Assembly (NCBI GenBank): GCA_020634855.1
Contig: JACKAU010000002.1
Span: 248,001-312,000 of the forward strand
Source: Anaerolineales bacterium
Lineage (GTDB): Bacteria; Chloroflexota; Anaerolineae; 4572-78; J111
Direction of reading: 5' to 3'
DNA length: 64,000 bases
Shown here: one piece after another, positions 1 to 7,945 of the stretch
How the letters are laid out: each line of letters opens with the position of its first letter
Position numbering within the stretch: the first letter of the stretch is position 1
Notes under the pieces: model-generated
The model's database searches: none
What the model saw: the letters and a program-made list of their open reading frames with translations, nothing else
Told to the model about the DNA's origin: nothing
Program-made: the position numbers and the translations under genes

Positions 1-1211
1 AGCAGCGGCAACACAATACCAATCCCCAAACCGATCAGAATATTATTGAAGACAACGGTTAGGACGGTGGTGTCCGGCCCCATTCGAGTCAGCAGAAAGG
101 TTCCCACCATAAGCGAAAAGGTCCCCACTATCGCTTGAACCTTGTACTTGCCCGTACGGGAAATAAGCTGGCCGCCGATGACGCTGCCGGTAATAAAACT
201 CAGCATCAACGGCGTTAAAATCTGACCGGACTGTTGGGCGGTTTTGCCCAAAACCCCTTGCACAAACAAGGGCAGAAAAATTATGGCTCCAAACATGCCC
301 ATCGATACAAAGACGGCCACGATAGCGGTGGACGTAAAGATGCGATTTTTAAACAAGTCGGGCGCAATTATCGGTTCAGCGGCTCGGCGTTCAATCCAAA
401 TAAAAAGTCCCAGGAAAAAGATGGCGGCGGCAAAAAGCCCTAAAATTTGGCTTGAGTTCCAGGCATATTGATTGCCGGCCCAAGTAAACCCCAACAGCAG
501 CGGCACCAACCCGGCGACTAAAGCCAAGCTGCCCTGCCAATCAAGCTTGACGTTGCCTTCGGTTTTTACCGAGGGCAATGCGTAGAGTACTGTCAGCAAA
601 GCCGCGCCGGCCACCGGTAGGTTGATGTAAAAAACCCAGCGCCACCCCCAATTATCGGTAATCCAGCCGCCCATCGTGGGGCCGGCGATACTGGCCAGGC
701 CAAACACCGAAGCAATTACACCCATCCAGCGGCCCCGTTCTCGGGGATTGAAAATATCGCCGATGGTGGCTCTGGGCATACTTAACAAAGCTCCGGCACC
801 CAACCCTTGCAGGGCGCGGGCAAGAATAAGCTGCGGCATACTGCTCACCATTCCCGACACCATCGAGCCAATCATAAACAGAATAAGTCCCAAAATGTAA
901 AAGGGTTTGCGACCGTAGACATCGGACAGCTTGCCGTAAATCGGCACCGTCACCGCCGAGGTTAACATATAGGCGGTAAAGGTCCAGGCGTAAAGAGAGA
1001 AACCTTGCAATTCGCCGATTATAACCGGCATCGCGGTTGAGATAATGGTCTGGTCCAATGCGGAAAAGAACATGGTGATCAGGACCGCGCCCAAAGCCCA
1101 CCAGCGGCGGCTGCCGGTAATCTGATTGGTCGCTTGTACGTATTTTTTTTCAGGTTCGGTGCGGGACCCGGTTCGGACGCGTTTCATCAGGTTTGAAATG
1201 GAATTTAGCAT
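1..1211 (-). CDS. MFS drug-efflux transporter, DHA2 (EmrB/QacA) family, 3' end outside window
   Basis: An open frame runs from an ATG at 1211 to the window edge without a stop (about 403 codons). The start is preceded by AAGGAG (1221-1226). After a basic N-terminus of about 35 residues comes the motif SALDQTIISTAMPVI, typical of the first helix of DHA2 14-helix exporters, then LSDVYGRKPFYILGL (motif A region) and ARALQGLGAGAL (motif B/C region). Members usually have 450-500 residues, so roughly 50-100 C-terminal residues lie outside the window. The family exports hydrophobic toxins or drugs across the inner membrane using the proton gradient. It lies 151 bp downstream of the co-oriented marR gene, which probably represses it. 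The substrate cannot be read from the sequence. Confidence 0.9.
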   Translation of the reverse strand, partial: MLNSISNLMKRVRTGSRTEPEKKYVQATNQITGSRRWWALGAVLITMFFSALDQTIISTAMPVIIGELQGFSLYAWTFTAYMLTSAVTVPIYGKLSDVYGRKPFYILGLILFMIGSMVSGMVSSMPQLILARALQGLGAGALLSMPRATIGDIFNPRERGRWMGVIASVFGLASIAGPTMGGWITDNWGWRWVFYINLPVAGAALLTVLYALPSVKTEGNVKLDWQGSLALVAGLVPLLLGFTWAGNQYAWNSSQILGLFAAAIFFLGLFIWIERRAAEPIIAPDLFKNRIFTSTAIVAVFVSMGMFGAIIFLPLFVQGVLGKTAQQSGQILTPLMLSFITGSVIGGQLISRTGKYKVQAIVGTFSLMVGTFLLTRMGPDTTVLTVVFNNILIGLGIGIVLPL

Positions 1212-1237
1212 TTTTACAGGCTCCTTAAAAGATAAAG

Positions 1238-1288
1238 GTTCGTAGTGATCGGGTTAGCGATCCTAGCCCTGAAGGGCTAACTACGAAC
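1238..1288. repeat. Three-way-junction palindromic element between marR and the MFS gene
   Basis: A perfect 9-bp outer stem (GTTCGTAGT 1238-1246 with ACTACGAAC 1280-1288) encloses two hairpins side by side: GATCG/CGATC (1247-1262) and TAGCCCT/AGGGCTA (1264-1279). Almost every base is paired. The topology matches the dispersed elements at 3737, 35574, 38104 and 45918, although the sequence differs. No poly-T tract follows, so it is not a plain terminator. It could trim or stabilise the marR-MFS transcript. Confidence 0.7.
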
Positions 1289-1362
1289 GAACTTACGATT
1301 TTTATAGATATTGCTGTACGATAGGAACTGTCACTGGTGAGGACGATGAATTACGGGATGCA

Positions 1363-1830
1363 TCAATCAGTTGAGGCAGACTCGACAACAACAGCCTCGG
1401 CTACGCGGCTGAGCAAGTCGGTCAGCGTTTCAATTTCGTCCGGGTTGAGCCGGGTTAGGTAACGAGCAAAAATAGTGGCGCGGTATTGTCGGAGTTGGTC
1501 CAAAATTTGTTGCCCCTCCGGGCTGACCCCCACCAATACAACCCGCCGATCATTGAGATCGCGCTTTCGTTCGACCCAGCCGGCCTCAACCGCCCGATCA
1601 ACCACCGCCGTACACCCGCTCAAAGTGATACCCAGCAGATTGGCCAGATCAGACATACTCAAATCACCCTTACGATCCAACAAACGCAGCAGATGGGCCT
1701 GGTTTAACGGAATCGGGCGAGGACTCCCTTTGAGATCGGCTGAAATCTGACGGCTGAGCCGGCTCCAAGCCTCATCGAGGCGAATTAGCGCCGCCCGTAT
1801 TTCTTCTTCGGGCCATTGCGGGTTCATCAT
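1363..1830 (-). CDS. MarR-family transcriptional regulator
   Basis: The protein has 155 residues, the usual size for MarR. The winged helix is visible at about residues 45-110: HLLRLLDRKGDLSMSDLANL leads into the recognition helix LSGCTAVVDRAVEAGWVER, followed by the wing DLNDRRVVLVGVSPEG. The N- and C-terminal helices would form the dimer. ATG codons at 1830 and 1827 are adjacent; either may be used. It is the first gene of a minus-strand unit with the MFS exporter, a common pairing in which the regulator represses the pump until a ligand binds. Operator-like palindromes lie just upstream. Confidence 0.9.
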   Translation of the reverse strand: MMNPQWPEEEIRAALIRLDEAWSRLSRQISADLKGSPRPIPLNQAHLLRLLDRKGDLSMSDLANLLGITLSGCTAVVDRAVEAGWVERKRDLNDRRVVLVGVSPEGQQILDQLRQYRATIFARYLTRLNPDEIETLTDLLSRVAEAVVVESASTD

Positions 1831-1863
1831 TAAAATTTCTCACTTTCAACCTTTATACGCATC

Positions 1864-1940
1864 GAACTATTAACAGTATAAATAGTTCATATCTATGAAG
1901 TAACATGAATAAATTATAAACATCAATGGCAATGTGTCAA
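1864..1940 (-). promoter_or_regulatory. marR promoter and candidate MarR operator
   Basis: On the minus strand, TTGACA (1940-1935) is 16 bp from TATAAT (1918-1913). Just downstream of the expected start point are two inverted repeats: TTCATA-TC-TATGAA (1886-1899) and GAACTAT-11 bp-ATAGTTC (1864-1888). A dimeric repressor there would block transcription, consistent with autorepression by MarR. Confidence 0.65.
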
Positions 1941-2078
1941 GCCTTCTGTTCGAATCTGAGTTTTTCGCGGCTTACCTACGTCCGGCGCGAACTGATCGAA
2001 CCGGTTGCCGGAAGACATCGCTTTCAGGTAAAATTAATCCACCATGCATTTATCTAAAAAAGAGGAGAGCTAAAGAAT

Positions 2079-2525
2079 ATGACTGTATACGAAAGAGACC
2101 GGATGCCGATTGAGGAAGAAAATAAACATGCCCGGCGCGGTTGTGTCCTGGCTATTTTTATTGTGCCGGTGATTTGTTTCGTACTGCTGTGGCCACTGGT
2201 CACTCTTACCGCAAGCGGCCAACGCGTTTTAGCGCATACGGTTCTATACACCCTCTCAACGGGTGTACCGTTACCCATTCCTTACGCCAGAGGACTGGCA
2301 AATACCGCCGCCGCCGGCTGTGAACTTGACCAAGCTAACCCCAAGCCAGCCAATTATCAAACCCAGCAGGATAACTTAACCGCCGAGTATGAATCGATGG
2401 TTAACGCTTACAACCGCTATTATGCTGTGCTGCAACGCAACGACGGTATCATAACCATGTACGATCCGCCTGACGAGATTCCCGGCAACTATGCCAGCGC
2501 CAAACTCTTTTTTTGTCGCAATTGA
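2079..2525 (+). CDS. Hypothetical single-pass membrane protein
   Basis: The 148-residue protein is not recognised. It has a charged N-terminus of about 20 residues, one strong transmembrane helix at about 21-46 (CVLAIFIVPVICFVLLWPL), and a mostly hydrophilic remainder with two cysteines (near residue 76 and in the last few residues). Without a cleavage motif it is probably anchored with the C-terminus outside. GAGGAG (2062-2067) precedes the ATG, supporting a real gene. It stands alone, divergent from marR. Function is unknown. Confidence 0.7.
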   Translation: MTVYERDRMPIEEENKHARRGCVLAIFIVPVICFVLLWPLVTLTASGQRVLAHTVLYTLSTGVPLPIPYARGLANTAAAGCELDQANPKPANYQTQQDNLTAEYESMVNAYNRYYAVLQRNDGIITMYDPPDEIPGNYASAKLFFCRN

Positions 2526-2606
2526 GAATATTTGCACAAACCAGACTTTGGGCTAGACTCATTTCTACAACCATCTCAACTACGTAAGGAGTAACTGAGT
2601 CTACTT

Positions 2607-3725
2607 ATGAATCCATCAAACCGTATCTACTTTCTCGACAACTTTCGCGCTGTTGTTATCTTTTTGGTGATTGTCCTGCACACCTCAATTACTTATATGG
2701 CTTTTGCCCCGGAATGGTGGTACGTGCTCGATCCGCAGAACAGCCTTTTCTTCACGGCGGTTGTGCTGCTGATCGATGTCCCCATTATGTTGATTCTCTT
2801 TTTTATCGCCGGTTACTTTGCCTGGCCCTCGCTAGCCAAACGAGGACCAACCCGCTTTCTAAAAGACAAATTCATCCGCATCGGACTGCCGTGGCTGTTT
2901 GGCGCGTTAATTCTAGCCCCGCCGATCACCTATATGATTTATCTCTCGCGCGATGTCCCGGTTTCATTTTTTGAGTTTTGGCGAACGGATTTTTGGGGGC
3001 CTCTTTACCAGCAAGCCGTCTATTGGTATCTGGGCATCTTGTTTCTGTTTTTCGCTATCCTGAGTCTGGCCTATGCGATCAGCCCTCAGTTCCGAACCAT
3101 CAAACAAAAGCCCATTCAGCCCACCTGGCGCTTGTTAGTCGGTTTCATACTGCTGATGAGTCTGGGGTTTTTGGTCATGAACCTTTTCTTTCCGCTCGAC
3201 ACCTGGTCGCGTACCAGTTATTTATTCGTGTTCCAACCCCTTAGAGTTCCCCTGTACATTGGCTATTTTGTATTAGGGCTGTATGCTTTCCAAACCGGCT
3301 GGTTCACCGAGAATGGTTATCAACCCCGACTGGTGGTCTGGCTACCTATTCTTGTTGTCTCCGGGTTGTTGTATTTGGGCTATCGCTTCATTATTCCCGG
3401 TCCGGCTCAAACTACGATTTTCCTTAAAGCCGGTAATGCCTTACTGTTTAACACCTTCTGTTTTTCATCATTACTGGGCGGCGCCGCATTACTGCGGCGG
3501 CTGCTAAACACCGATAATCCGTTTTGGAAAAACCAAGCTGCCAATTCATACGGCATCTACTATCTGCACCCGCTCATCCTGTATCCGTTGGCTTTGATCT
3601 TTGTGGCCCTACCGCTATCGATCTATCTCAAAGCCTTCATCCTGGTCATCCTCACCATGCTGCTGTCCTGGGTCTTTACGGCGCTGGTTTTGAAACAACT
3701 GCCGTTGATACGCCAAATTTTCTAA
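2607..3725 (+). CDS. Membrane acyltransferase, acyltransferase-3 (OafA/YrhL-like) family
   Basis: The 372-residue protein has about ten hydrophobic helices. Near the N-terminus it carries YFLDNFRAVVIFLVIVLHTS, matching the acyltransferase-3 opening, with Arg9-like and His residues in helix 1. The family transfers acyl (often acetyl or succinyl) groups onto extracellular glycans, lipids or glucans from the inner membrane. The C-terminal NSYGIYYLHPLI is also family-typical. AAGGAG lies about 15 bp before the ATG. No glycan operon is adjacent, so the acceptor is unknown. Confidence 0.85.
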   Translation: MNPSNRIYFLDNFRAVVIFLVIVLHTSITYMAFAPEWWYVLDPQNSLFFTAVVLLIDVPIMLILFFIAGYFAWPSLAKRGPTRFLKDKFIRIGLPWLFGALILAPPITYMIYLSRDVPVSFFEFWRTDFWGPLYQQAVYWYLGILFLFFAILSLAYAISPQFRTIKQKPIQPTWRLLVGFILLMSLGFLVMNLFFPLDTWSRTSYLFVFQPLRVPLYIGYFVLGLYAFQTGWFTENGYQPRLVVWLPILVVSGLLYLGYRFIIPGPAQTTIFLKAGNALLFNTFCFSSLLGGAALLRRLLNTDNPFWKNQAANSYGIYYLHPLILYPLALIFVALPLSIYLKAFILVILTMLLSWVFTALVLKQLPLIRQIF

Positions 3726-3736
3726 AAATACAACAT

Positions 3737-3795
3737 TGGAGCGTCAGAGTCCACTTTGAATTTACTATGATGACAAAGCAAGCTTTGTCGCTCCA
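3737..3795. repeat. Dispersed three-way-junction palindrome, copy A
   Basis: Outer stem TGGAGCG (3737-3743) pairs with CGCTCCA (3789-3795). Inside are hairpin 1, TCAGAGT/ACTTTGA (3744-3759, one G-T pair), an 11-nt linker, and hairpin 2, GACAAAGC-AA-GCTTTGTC (3772-3789). It lies between the acyltransferase stop and the tetR promoter. Copies C and D share orientation and sequence; copy B is inverted. Confidence 0.8.
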
Positions 3796-3806
3796 TTACA
3801 TTGCTC

Positions 3807-3862
3807 TTGACAACCGAACAGTGTTCGGATATAATCAGGGAAATCACCGAACAGCGTTCGGT
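3807..3862 (+). promoter_or_regulatory. tetR promoter with two palindromic operators
   Basis: TTGACA (3807-3812) and TATAAT (3830-3835) are separated by exactly 17 bp. The spacer is filled by the palindrome CCGAACAGTGTTCGG (3814-3828). A second copy, CCGAACAGCGTTCGG (3847-3861), follows the start point, with centres 33 bp apart. A related site (4511-4525) precedes the next gene. Placement over the promoter implies autorepression by the downstream TetR protein. Confidence 0.85.
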
Positions 3863-3882
3863 CAACAACGAGCGTTTACACT

Positions 3883-4494
3883 GTGACGGAAGAAGACCTA
3901 ACCCCCAGAGAACGACGCGCCGCTCGCACCCGCGAGGCCATTCTTGACGCCGCCCGCGAGATGATTAGTGAGCGCGGCGCCCATGGACTTTCGCTACGCG
4001 AAGTTGCGCGGCGCATCGATTACAGTCCGGCCGGGCTGTATGAATATTTCGGCAATAAAGATGAATTGGTAGCCGCCGTCGTTGCCCAGGGTTTTGAGCG
4101 CTTCAGCCGTTACCTGCTCGGTGTACCAATAGACCTACCGCCGCGTGACTACCTTCTCGAACTAGGCATGGCTTACATCCGCTTTGCCGTCGAGAACCCC
4201 CAACATTTTATGCTGATTTTCAACACGCCTGACCTGCGCTCATCGAAACCGGACGATGAATTCATCGCCGAAGGTACCCACCACGTTTTGATAAAGGGCA
4301 TCCAGCGCTGCCTCGATGCCGGTGAGATTTCGAACAGTTACCAGCGTGAGGATTTAGTCTTTGCCGCCTGGGCTACGGTCCACGGTATGTCCACCCTCAT
4401 CGTCAGCCATCTCTCCCATGACGACCATGATTGGCTGGCTACCAGCCGGGTTATGCTCGAAGCCTGGTGCAGGGGGTTAGAACAACCGCCTTAG
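3883..4494 (+). CDS. TetR/AcrR-family repressor
   Basis: The protein has 203 residues and starts at GTG 3883. The N-terminal HTH is at residues about 12-60: TREAILDAAREMISERG, then LSLREVARRIDYSPAGLYEYF, the standard TetR recognition helix. The C-terminal half (about 80-195) resembles the WHG/TetR_C_33 ligand domain. Three related palindromes, two on its own promoter and one upstream of the following MacB-like permease gene, point to autoregulation and control of that transporter. The gap to the permease start is about 100 bp. The ligand is unknown. Confidence 0.92.
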   Translation: MTEEDLTPRERRAARTREAILDAAREMISERGAHGLSLREVARRIDYSPAGLYEYFGNKDELVAAVVAQGFERFSRYLLGVPIDLPPRDYLLELGMAYIRFAVENPQHFMLIFNTPDLRSSKPDDEFIAEGTHHVLIKGIQRCLDAGEISNSYQREDLVFAAWATVHGMSTLIVSHLSHDDHDWLATSRVMLEAWCRGLEQPP

Positions 4495-4506
4495 ATTTTT
4501 TTACCC

Positions 4507-4535
4507 TTTACCTAACAGCGTTCGGAATATATACA
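4507..4535 (+). promoter_or_regulatory. Permease promoter overlapped by third TetR operator
   Basis: TTTACC (4507-4512) and TATACA (4530-4535) are 17 bp apart. CCTAACAGCGTTCGG (4511-4525) differs from the tetR operator by one base and sits in the spacer, so the TetR protein probably controls this promoter as well. Confidence 0.65.
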
Positions 4536-4598
4536 GTGCAATATTGATTGATACTCAATAAATTCAGATTGATTAGGTTTTTTCAACAGGAGAGGAAA

Positions 4599-7010
4599 AT
4601 GTCCGTCATCTGGTACAAATTGTGGTCTGATCTGTGGGATCATAAAGTCCGCACAATATTGGCGGTACTCAGTATCGCGGCCGGAACGTTTGCGGTGGGG
4701 GCCGTGTTTGGTATGGCCGACCAGCTTTTGGCCGGGATGGATCAGGCTCATCAGGCGGTCAATCCGTCGCACCTCAATATCGGGCTGGATAAGCGTATTG
4801 ACCGCGATACAGCCATCCGCTTGGAGAGCATTGACGGCCTGGCGGGGATCGAGGTGATGAACCAACTGACCGTACGCTATAAAACTAGCCCTGAAGCTGA
4901 ATGGGAGCCGGGCCTGCTGGTGATGCGCGATGATTACCAGGACATGAAGTACGATCTCCTTCAACTCAAAGCGGGCGAATGGCCCGAACGCAGCCACAGC
5001 GTCGGCATCGACCGCTCGGCCAGCGACTTTTACGGCATCGACATTGGCGATGAGGTCATCTTCGAACTGGATCAAACCGACCGGGCGCTGCAAGTGACCG
5101 GCAAAATCCGCCATCCTTTTGTGCCGCCGCCGGCCTTCGGCGGTGAAGCACGCTTCTTCGTCGATGCCCAGGGGTTGGAGCGCTTCGGCGTTGAAGAGGG
5201 CGAATTCAGCGAGTTGCTGGTGCAGGTGGAACCCTACAGCCAAGCCTTGGCCGAAGAAGTCGCGACCGAGATCAAGGATCGCCTGGCCAAAGAAGATATC
5301 GGGGTTACGAACGTCATCTATCAAGACCCCAACAAACACTGGGGGCGCATCTTCGTTGAGGGGTTTAATTTTGTGTTACAAATTCTGGCTGTTGTGTCTC
5401 TGGTTGTGAGCGCCATTTTGGTCACCAACACCCTGACAGCGCTGATTACCCAGCAAACCCATCAAATCGGGATCATCAAAGCTGTGGGGGGTAAGACTTC
5501 GACTATTCTAAAAATTTATTTAAGTACGGTTTTTGTCTACGGCTGCCTGGCATTTCTCATTTCGGTTGCACCGGGAGCGTATGTGGCGTTTGGCTTGACA
5601 AAAACCTTTCTTAACCTCTTTAATATTGACTACGACACCTTCCACATTTCTACAAAGGCCATCGAACTGCAAGCCGGAGCAGCGCTGTTGACGCCGCTGA
5701 TTGCGGCCCTGCTGCCCATCCTCAAGGGTACAGCCACCACCGTCCGTGAGGCCATCGCCAGTTACGGCATTTCCGGCAGTTTTGGCAACAACGGCTTTGA
5801 TCGCGGGGTTGACCGCCTGAGCCGGCGCTTCCTGTCGTCGTCTTACGCCATCTCGCTCAACAATATGTTTCGTAAAAAGGGCCGGCTGATCCTGACCCAA
5901 CTGGTCTTGATTACTGCCGGTACGATGTTCCTGGTGGTGATTAGTCTAGCCCAATCGACCGACCTGACCGTGACCAACGATCTAAACCGGCGCAGCTACG
6001 ATATCCGCATCAGTTTCGAGAATCGCCAGCGGGCCGACCGAGTGACACGTATGGCCAAGCAGTTGCCGGAGGTGGTTGAGACGGAGGTATGGCTGACCCA
6101 ACCCGGTTCGCTGTTGAAAGCGGGTCAGCGACTGCGTGAGGCCGGTATCGGTATTGTGCTCAACGGCATCCCTATCGGCAGCCAGATGTACCAACCAATT
6201 ATAGTGGCCGGACGCTGGCTTCAGCCGGGCGATGAGAATGCGCTGGTGATCTACCAGGAAATAGCCGAGGATCACCACATCAACGTCGGCGATAGCGTGA
6301 CGCTCGATTTGGGCGAGTTTGGCGACGGTACCTGGCAAGTCGTGGGCATTTTTCAAACTGTCTTCACCGACGGCTTTGGCGGCGATCCAGTTTACGCACC
6401 GTTGGCCGCAGTGGAAAATGCTACTAACAAATACAATCGTGGCACCCAAATTCTGGTGCGAACGCAAGAGCGAGGCGAGGCTTACGTCGCGGCGGTCTCT
6501 GACAAACTGAAAACGCTGTACGAAAACCGGCAGCGCGATGTCGATCTCAACGGCAGCGGCACCACCTTTGAAGATCGCCAATTTGCCGACAGCCAGTATG
6601 CCATCAACATCAATATGCTGCTGGCGCTGGCGGCTATTTTGGCCTTGGTCGGCGGGATTGGGTTGATGGGGGCGCTATCGATCAGTGTGGTAGAGCGTAC
6701 CCGCGAGATCGGCGTGATGCGAGCCGTTGGGGCGCGGACTCGGACCATTTTGGGGATGCTGATGATGGAGGGGGTCTTGCAAGGCACGCTCAGTTGGGCG
6801 GTGGCCGTGCCACTGTCGTTTCTGCTAGGTCGTCCATTGGCGCAGCAGATGGGGCAAATCATGCTCGATATCAATTTGGATTACGCCTACAGCTATGGAG
6901 CCGTGTTGTTATGGTTGGGGATTGTTTTAAGCATCTCCACGCTGGCCTCGGTGCTGCCAGCCAGAAGCGCAACGCAAATTAGCGTTCGTGAGAGTTTGGC
7001 TTACGCTTAA
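4599..7010 (+). CDS. ABC transporter permease with two FtsX/MacB-type halves
   Basis: The 803-residue start at ATG 4599 is preferred because AGGAGAGG lies just before it; a TTG at 4548 in the same frame has no such signal. Each half has a membrane helix, a large extracytoplasmic MacB_PCD-like domain, and a three-helix FtsX core. The first FtsX core is about residues 265-390 (ITQQTHQIGIIKAVGGKTST); the second is at the C-terminus (VVERTREIGVMRAVGARTRT). Such permeases move lipoproteins, peptides or drugs, or transmit mechanical force, and need a cytoplasmic ATPase. No MacB/LolD-type ATPase gene is next to it, so the partner must be elsewhere. Control by the upstream TetR is likely. Confidence 0.88.
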   Translation: MSVIWYKLWSDLWDHKVRTILAVLSIAAGTFAVGAVFGMADQLLAGMDQAHQAVNPSHLNIGLDKRIDRDTAIRLESIDGLAGIEVMNQLTVRYKTSPEAEWEPGLLVMRDDYQDMKYDLLQLKAGEWPERSHSVGIDRSASDFYGIDIGDEVIFELDQTDRALQVTGKIRHPFVPPPAFGGEARFFVDAQGLERFGVEEGEFSELLVQVEPYSQALAEEVATEIKDRLAKEDIGVTNVIYQDPNKHWGRIFVEGFNFVLQILAVVSLVVSAILVTNTLTALITQQTHQIGIIKAVGGKTSTILKIYLSTVFVYGCLAFLISVAPGAYVAFGLTKTFLNLFNIDYDTFHISTKAIELQAGAALLTPLIAALLPILKGTATTVREAIASYGISGSFGNNGFDRGVDRLSRRFLSSSYAISLNNMFRKKGRLILTQLVLITAGTMFLVVISLAQSTDLTVTNDLNRRSYDIRISFENRQRADRVTRMAKQLPEVVETEVWLTQPGSLLKAGQRLREAGIGIVLNGIPIGSQMYQPIIVAGRWLQPGDENALVIYQEIAEDHHINVGDSVTLDLGEFGDGTWQVVGIFQTVFTDGFGGDPVYAPLAAVENATNKYNRGTQILVRTQERGEAYVAAVSDKLKTLYENRQRDVDLNGSGTTFEDRQFADSQYAININMLLALAAILALVGGIGLMGALSISVVERTREIGVMRAVGARTRTILGMLMMEGVLQGTLSWAVAVPLSFLLGRPLAQQMGQIMLDINLDYAYSYGAVLLWLGIVLSISTLASVLPARSATQISVRESLAYA

Positions 7011-7041
7011 ATTCATAAAAAAATATCAACGTCTGATAACA

Positions 7042-7077
7042 AAAAAGCGATCCGGCTATAAGAGCGGATCGCTTTTT
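7042..7077. terminator. Bidirectional intrinsic terminator
   Basis: AAAAAGCGATCCG (7042-7054) pairs with CGGATCGCTTTTT (7065-7077): a GC-rich stem with A tracts on one side and T tracts on the other. It can stop the permease transcript and the opposing minus-strand small gene. Confidence 0.85.
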
Positions 7078-7113
7078 GATGGGCGATTCTAAGGCGACTA
7101 TGACGCCGCTATT

Positions 7114-7227
7114 CTACTTCTTGTTAGACTTTTTCTTTTTGGGGGTTGTGGTAGTTTGGGCGGTGGTTTGAGGTTTGCTGCCACCTTTAGGTTTGGCCGG
7201 ACTTTTAGATTGATTGGGGGCTGCCAT
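7114..7227 (-). CDS. Small basic Lys/Thr/Pro-rich protein (37 aa)
   Basis: A 37-codon frame begins at ATG 7227 with an ideal AAGGAG 7 bp upstream and ends before a bidirectional terminator. Composition is extreme: ten lysines, no acidic residue and no aromatic residue. It begins MAAPNQSKSP and ends TPKKKKSNKK. It should be disordered and could bind nucleic acid, but no family is recognised. The ribosome site, terminator and lack of other coding potential make it a credible gene missed by length cut-offs. Confidence 0.6.
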   Translation of the reverse strand: MAAPNQSKSPAKPKGGSKPQTTAQTTTTPKKKKSNKK

Positions 7228-7378
7228 TATCTGCTCCTTCGATGGAATTAATTGGCTTAATAGTTGTGTCGCCAAAAACCATAATTGTTTCAAACGACTA
7301 AGCGCTATTATGAACTGACCGTGTATAAAATCGGTCGAAAAATAATTCCAAACGTGTATGAAATGCGATCAGCCTGTA

Positions 7379-7945
7379 TCAATTTTTCGACAAGCCATCT
7401 AGGTAGATGGCGACCAATCGATTGAAGCTTTCATCGCGATCCAAAGGTAATTCAAAGGCTCCGCTAGTTTCCAGCGAGACAAAGCCGTGCAGCACGCTGC
7501 GAAAACCGCGAATGGCGTGCAGGGCGTCCTCACCTTCCAAGTGGTAGGAAGCCAGCACCAACTGTAAGATCATCAGCAGTTCGTTGGAAAGGGCAGTCAG
7601 TTGGGCATCCTCAGGCGGGGGGGCTTTTAGCACCAACGAATAGACGCCCGGCTGGGCATGGGCGAAGGCGCGATAGGCGTGGGCGACAGCCAGCAGGGCA
7701 TCGCGACCAACTTTGCCCAAGACCGCCTCACGCGTAATCGCCAAAAGCTGCTGCAAGCCCCACACGGTCAGGTCACGCTGCAAACCTTCCAACCCTTTAA
7801 CGTGATTGTAGAGCGACGGGACTCGAATATTGAGTTCAGCGGCGAGATTGGTGAGCGTAATCTGGGATACATCTCCCCGCTCGTTGGCCAGCCTCGCCGC
7901 CGTTTCAATGACTAGTTCGGGGGTCAGCCGTCGGGTTTTAGCCAT
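7379..7945 (-). CDS. TetR-family regulator with WHG-type C-terminal domain
   Basis: The 188-residue start at ATG 7945 is chosen over an upstream in-frame codon because the protein then opens MAKTRRLTPELVIETAA, a standard TetR N-terminus. It overlaps the 3' end of the MBL-fold gene by 8 bp, implying translational coupling. The HTH is at about 10-50 (ITLTNLAAELNIRVPSLYNH). The C-terminal part (about 80-185) resembles the WHG domain (GFRSVLHGFVSLETSGAFEL). It is the second gene after an operator-bearing promoter and probably represses its own operon in response to a metabolite related to the hydrolase substrate. Confidence 0.9.
   Translation of the reverse strand: MAKTRRLTPELVIETAARLANERGDVSQITLTNLAAELNIRVPSLYNHVKGLEGLQRDLTVWGLQQLLAITREAVLGKVGRDALLAVAHAYRAFAHAQPGVYSLVLKAPPPEDAQLTALSNELLMILQLVLASYHLEGEDALHAIRGFRSVLHGFVSLETSGAFELPLDRDESFNRLVAIYLDGLSKN

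Noticed and set aside
652..1101. Minus-strand 149-codon frame
   Set aside because: It is an alternate frame of the MFS gene, whose real frame is open to the window edge.
3737..3795. tRNA-like gene because of its cloverleaf shape
   Set aside because: Only two inner arms, no anticodon loop or T-arm consensus, and copies elsewhere keep only the stems.
4548..4598. TTG start of the MacB-like permease
   Set aside because: No ribosome site there; AGGAGAGG is placed for ATG 4599.
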